Shown piece after piece: positions 61,213-64,000 of a stretch of DNA of 64,000 nucleotides. A program made the translations under genes and the position numbers. How positions within the stretch are numbered: the first letter of the stretch is position 1; each line of letters starts with the position of its first letter. The DNA is from Desulfobacterales bacterium (GTDB taxonomy: Bacteria; Desulfobacterota; Desulfobacteria; Desulfobacterales; Desulfosalsimonadaceae). Below the pieces are notes generated by a model, which did not search any database, had not been told where the DNA came from, and saw nothing but the letters and a program-made list of their open reading frames with translations. Location of the stretch: contig JAXHNP010000006.1 in the NCBI GenBank assembly GCA_034520365.1, positions 117,001 through 181,000 on the forward strand. The letters are read 5' to 3'.

Positions 61213-63996
61213 CTAAGGTTTGTAAGTCACATTCATATTTGCAGACTGATGTTCTTTTAAACTGTATTTCTGGGTTTCCTTGCCGGCAGTGACCTCAGAG
61301 AAGGTGACCGAGGCTGTGTTGGGCGGAGAAGAGCCCTCGTTTAATGCCTTGAAACCCACCACAATGACATCAGCATTCATGGTAATGGTTCGGCTCTGCT
61401 TGGCAAAGGTCAGGGTAATGCCCGGAAAAACCACTTTGCCGTTGATAAGAACATCTATCATGTCTCCGTCCTCCAGTCGTCCGCTGTCCCAGAAGGTTAC
61501 GGTGATCACTTTTTTGTTCACCGTGATATCATCCATCCCCTTTTCCTGGACCACAGTGATCTGGGAGCCGGCAACCAGTCCGTTGTAGGTTGCGGTAATC
61601 GGATATACCCCGATTTCGCCACTCGAAAAGCTGGAAGAAGGATTCCATTCGGCTTCAGATGTTACATCTTTGGTGCTGCCGTCGGTATCGGTGTAAACTG
61701 CCCTGAGATTGACAGTATCTTTTAAAACCACAGCCTTGTTGGCAGGTGACACTGCCAGGGCGGCTTGCTGGGTCTGTGCCGGGGCCGGATCAGCGCATTT
61801 GCCGTCCTTGCAGATTTGTCCGCCGGTGCAGTCCGCATCAGATGAACACCCGGATTTTTTCACACACTCGCCGTGCCGGCATTCATAGCCGGGGTCGCAG
61901 TCACTGTCTTTGGCACATTCATAGGCTTTTTCCACACACTGGCCGCCCCGGCACACATATCCGGCAGGACACTGGGAGTCCTTGCTGCATTTGCCGGCCA
62001 CCGCATCCTGGGCCGAGGCGATGTCCTGATCCATATCCCCGGAGGTAAAGCCGCTTCTGCCGCCCTGGCCGCTTTGATCAGCCGCCACCTGGTCGGCCCG
62101 GTCCTGGGCGCGGTCACTGTCGCGCTGGTCCATGGTGTCGGTGTAATCATCATAGCCGCTGTCAAATGGAGATACGCATTTTCGGTTTTCACACACATAA
62201 CCTGGATCGCATTGCGCGTCTGACTGGCATCCTGCGCTCTGCAGGTCCTGGCAGATGGCATCGGCACCTCCGGCACAAAGGGTTGCAGTTTCGGCATCTG
62301 CCACGGCCGCCGGCCCGAAGATTTCGCCAAGATCGCGGTTGGTGCGCAGATCATTGAGGTTTGCACCCAGATCAATATCCCGGCAGCTGGCCAGGCTTTG
62401 GCGCATGGCGGCCAAATCATCTATTTTCGCCGTTGCTTCTACAGCAATCAATCCGGCCCTTTCACCGCCAGCGCTGATTTCTTCGGCAGCCTGGGCGGCC
62501 GACTGGGTTTGGCTTGCCACGATTTCCTTGACGGCATCGGCCTGGTTTCTGATCTCCTTTGCCTGCTGGGACAGGGCGGGATCGATATCCATCAGAAGTC
62601 CGTGGATAATGGCCACAATATCGGGAACCTGCTGGGCGGCTTCATCTGCTCTGGCCGCTGCAGACAGTCCCTGCTGGCGTTTTTCATCAAAGTTTGCCGG
62701 GTTGAGATCGGCCAAGAGGCTTTCGGCCCGGGCAATCTGATCATTCAGGTTTTCGATTGCCGCCGGGATTTTCCCCAGCATCTGGTTCAGGGACGCCATT
62801 TCATTTTGGGACTGGATACGGGCATAAACCGATTTCATTTTGTCGGCAGCAGCCTGGGCATTTCTGGCAGCCTGGCGGGCGGCTGCTGCATGGGCGGCCG
62901 CCCGGGAGGCTGGGCGTTTGCATTCCTCCGGATCCTGGCTGGCCGATGCCTGATCAGCCTGCTGGCAGGCTTTCTTTCTGGCGCTGGCGACTTCAGCATA
63001 GCTCTGCTTCAGGATGCTGAGATGGCCGTCTGACACAGTTTTTGCCGACTTGATCTCATTTTGCAGTGCCTGGGTTTTGGCCTGTGCCTCGCTGCAGGCG
63101 GCCATCAATTCCGCTGCATCGGCAGGGGGTGCGAGCGATTGAGTAAGATCGGCCTGGTTGGCAGTCAGCATTTCAGCAAGTTCTGCTTTTATGCTTTCAA
63201 CAGCTTTGAGGCTTTCTGAAACAATGCCTGCCTTTTTTCTGGCTTTGTCAAGCCAGGTTCTGGCTTTTTGCAGGGCGTCGCCGCCGGGTTCGGCCGGCAC
63301 GCACTCGCCTTTTTCGTTCAGTTTTTCCCCGTCTTTGCAGACGGCCACGCAATTGCCATCAGCGTCGAGTTTTTCGTTGGGCTTGCAGATGGGCACGCAG
63401 TTGCCCTGATTGTCCATACGTTCGTTGGGGCCGCACTGGGGTTTCTGGTCAGCACCCAGGCGCCTGTCGAGCTCCTGCAGCTGTTCTTCGGTCATAAGGG
63501 CCCGCTGCCGCGCTTTTTCTTCATCAGACAGGGATAGATAATCCTTGATGAAGTCTTCCCATTGCTGGTCTGCTATTTTATCTGATTCAGACGTTCTGTC
63601 CTGCTCCTGCTTCCATGCCTCCTCAGAAAATTCGGTGTCTTCCAGTTCTTTTTCAAGTTTCTCAATTTCCTGGTTCATGCTTTCGATTTGTTCGCCTGTT
63701 TTTTCATAGGCCTTTTCAAGCTCTCTTTCTGCCGTGTCAAAAGCTTCCGGCATAGTCTGCTGCAAATCATTGATTTCATTAATAGCTTCTTTAATAGCTT
63801 CTTGTACATAGCGGTTGCCTGCGGTAACAATTCCCTTGTGTTCACCCTGTACTGCCCGCTGGTATTCCTCTTCGGTCTTTAAAAAGCCTTCCAGGCGCAT
63901 TCGGTCAGCGATCTGTTTGGGTGTTGCGCTAAGGGCTTTTGCAAGTTTTTCCTGGGCTGGGGAGGTCCTGTTCAGGGAATTTTTCAGTTTTGACAT
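61213..63996 (-). CDS. Giant coiled-coil, Cys-motif protein, probably continuing past the window
   Basis: At least 927 residues. The N-terminus as seen lacks a signal peptide, and the ATG is 4 bases from the right edge, so the true start may lie outside. Charged coiled coil (about 1-190) leads to three Cys repeats (CGPNERMDNQGNCVP, CKPNEKLDADGNCV, CKDGEKLNEKGECVP). An Ala-rich coiled coil (about 240-560) follows, then Cys modules (CQSDAQCDPGYVCENRKCV, SPFDSGYDDYTDTMDQR, CPAGYVCRGGQC), an Ig-like Big_2 domain and a C-terminal beta domain. It shares the Cys module with the 54643-58245 protein. It heads the visible operon. The family is unknown. Confidence 0.78.
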   Translation of the reverse strand: MSKLKNSLNRTSPAQEKLAKALSATPKQIADRMRLEGFLKTEEEYQRAVQGEHKGIVTAGNRYVQEAIKEAINEINDLQQTMPEAFDTAERELEKAYEKTGEQIESMNQEIEKLEKELEDTEFSEEAWKQEQDRTSESDKIADQQWEDFIKDYLSLSDEEKARQRALMTEEQLQELDRRLGADQKPQCGPNERMDNQGNCVPICKPNEKLDADGNCVAVCKDGEKLNEKGECVPAEPGGDALQKARTWLDKARKKAGIVSESLKAVESIKAELAEMLTANQADLTQSLAPPADAAELMAACSEAQAKTQALQNEIKSAKTVSDGHLSILKQSYAEVASARKKACQQADQASASQDPEECKRPASRAAAHAAAARQAARNAQAAADKMKSVYARIQSQNEMASLNQMLGKIPAAIENLNDQIARAESLLADLNPANFDEKRQQGLSAAARADEAAQQVPDIVAIIHGLLMDIDPALSQQAKEIRNQADAVKEIVASQTQSAAQAAEEISAGGERAGLIAVEATAKIDDLAAMRQSLASCRDIDLGANLNDLRTNRDLGEIFGPAAVADAETATLCAGGADAICQDLQSAGCQSDAQCDPGYVCENRKCVSPFDSGYDDYTDTMDQRDSDRAQDRADQVAADQSGQGGRSGFTSGDMDQDIASAQDAVAGKCSKDSQCPAGYVCRGGQCVEKAYECAKDSDCDPGYECRHGECVKKSGCSSDADCTGGQICKDGKCADPAPAQTQQAALAVSPANKAVVLKDTVNLRAVYTDTDGSTKDVTSEAEWNPSSSFSSGEIGVYPITATYNGLVAGSQITVVQEKGMDDITVNKKVITVTFWDSGRLEDGDMIDVLINGKVVFPGITLTFAKQSRTITMNADVIVVGFKALNEGSSPPNTASVTFSEVTAGKETQKYSLKEHQSANMNVTYKP

Positions 63997-64000
63997 GTTT

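Noticed and set aside
1-64000. tRNA, rRNA and riboswitch search by eye
   Set aside because: No cloverleaf with a conserved TTCGA(A/G)TCC-type arm, rRNA core sequence or recognised riboswitch core was seen; the TTCAAATCCGGC in MITE-C resembles a T-arm but has no paired tRNA structure around it.

Overview
The window reads as chromosomal DNA of a Gram-negative bacterium, most likely a deltaproteobacterial (Desulfobacterota-type) lineage. The pointers are the outer-membrane machinery (TolC, OmpA, CsgG-like), the large von Willebrand/PKD surface proteins, the hybrid histidine kinases, and the mix of type I restriction, many toxin-antitoxin loci and abundant small palindromic elements. The genus is an inference. 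No rRNA, tRNA or CRISPR array was seen.

Layout. 0-8 kb: a UspA protein, a DUF4143-type AAA ATPase, a MaoC-like hot-dog protein, a VapBC pair and two histidine-kinase genes (one internally deleted), scattered among nested MITE-like elements. 7.8-13.7 kb: a complete type I restriction-modification operon, hsdR-hsdS-hsdM. 14.0-37.3 kb: an AT-richer accessory block bounded by two ~230-bp direct repeats. It holds (i) a three-gene operon of DNA methyltransferase, double-GHKL ATPase and divergent receiver protein; (ii) a TIR, SLOG and radical-SAM gene set; (iii) a ten-gene minus-strand cluster in which a complete nitrate/taurine/NMT1-type ABC importer (binding protein, ATPase, permease) is interleaved with four TIR-type proteins, a small membrane protein and two unknown proteins; and (iv) a three-gene transposon (DDE transposase, ExeA-like ATPase, zinc-ribbon protein). 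36.6-44.7 kb: decayed and intact toxin-antitoxin modules, a GlsB-type membrane protein, a von Willebrand protein with 88-residue tandem repeats, and scars of a nitrate transporter, an hsdM, a group II intron and REP-associated transposases. 45-49.5 kb: a huge VWA/PKD/OmpA fusion protein and a YvlD-type membrane protein. 49.8-64 kb: a nine-gene minus-strand operon encoding large Cys-motif surface proteins, a CsgG-like protein and a tripartite MacAB-TolC-like exporter; its first gene probably continues past the right edge.

The most promising candidate for an undescribed system is the TIR/ABC-importer cluster at 24-33 kb. It has TIR NADase-type effectors on both sides of, and co-oriented and partly translationally coupled with, a solute importer, and it includes a cytoplasmic protein that may itself have a binding-protein-like fold. 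Second is the methyltransferase/double-GHKL/receiver operon at 14.5-20.1 kb, which looks like a phosphorelay tied to DNA modification. Third is the 49.8-64 kb envelope operon, in which an export machine is encoded together with two giant proteins sharing a distinctive Cys-containing module.

The repeats also give a relative history. Three short non-autonomous element families are present: A is 152 bp, B is 147 bp and C is 218 bp. A copy of A interrupts C with a 12-bp target duplication, and a copy of B interrupts A with a 10-bp duplication. Family C carries the start of a REP-associated tyrosine transposase gene.
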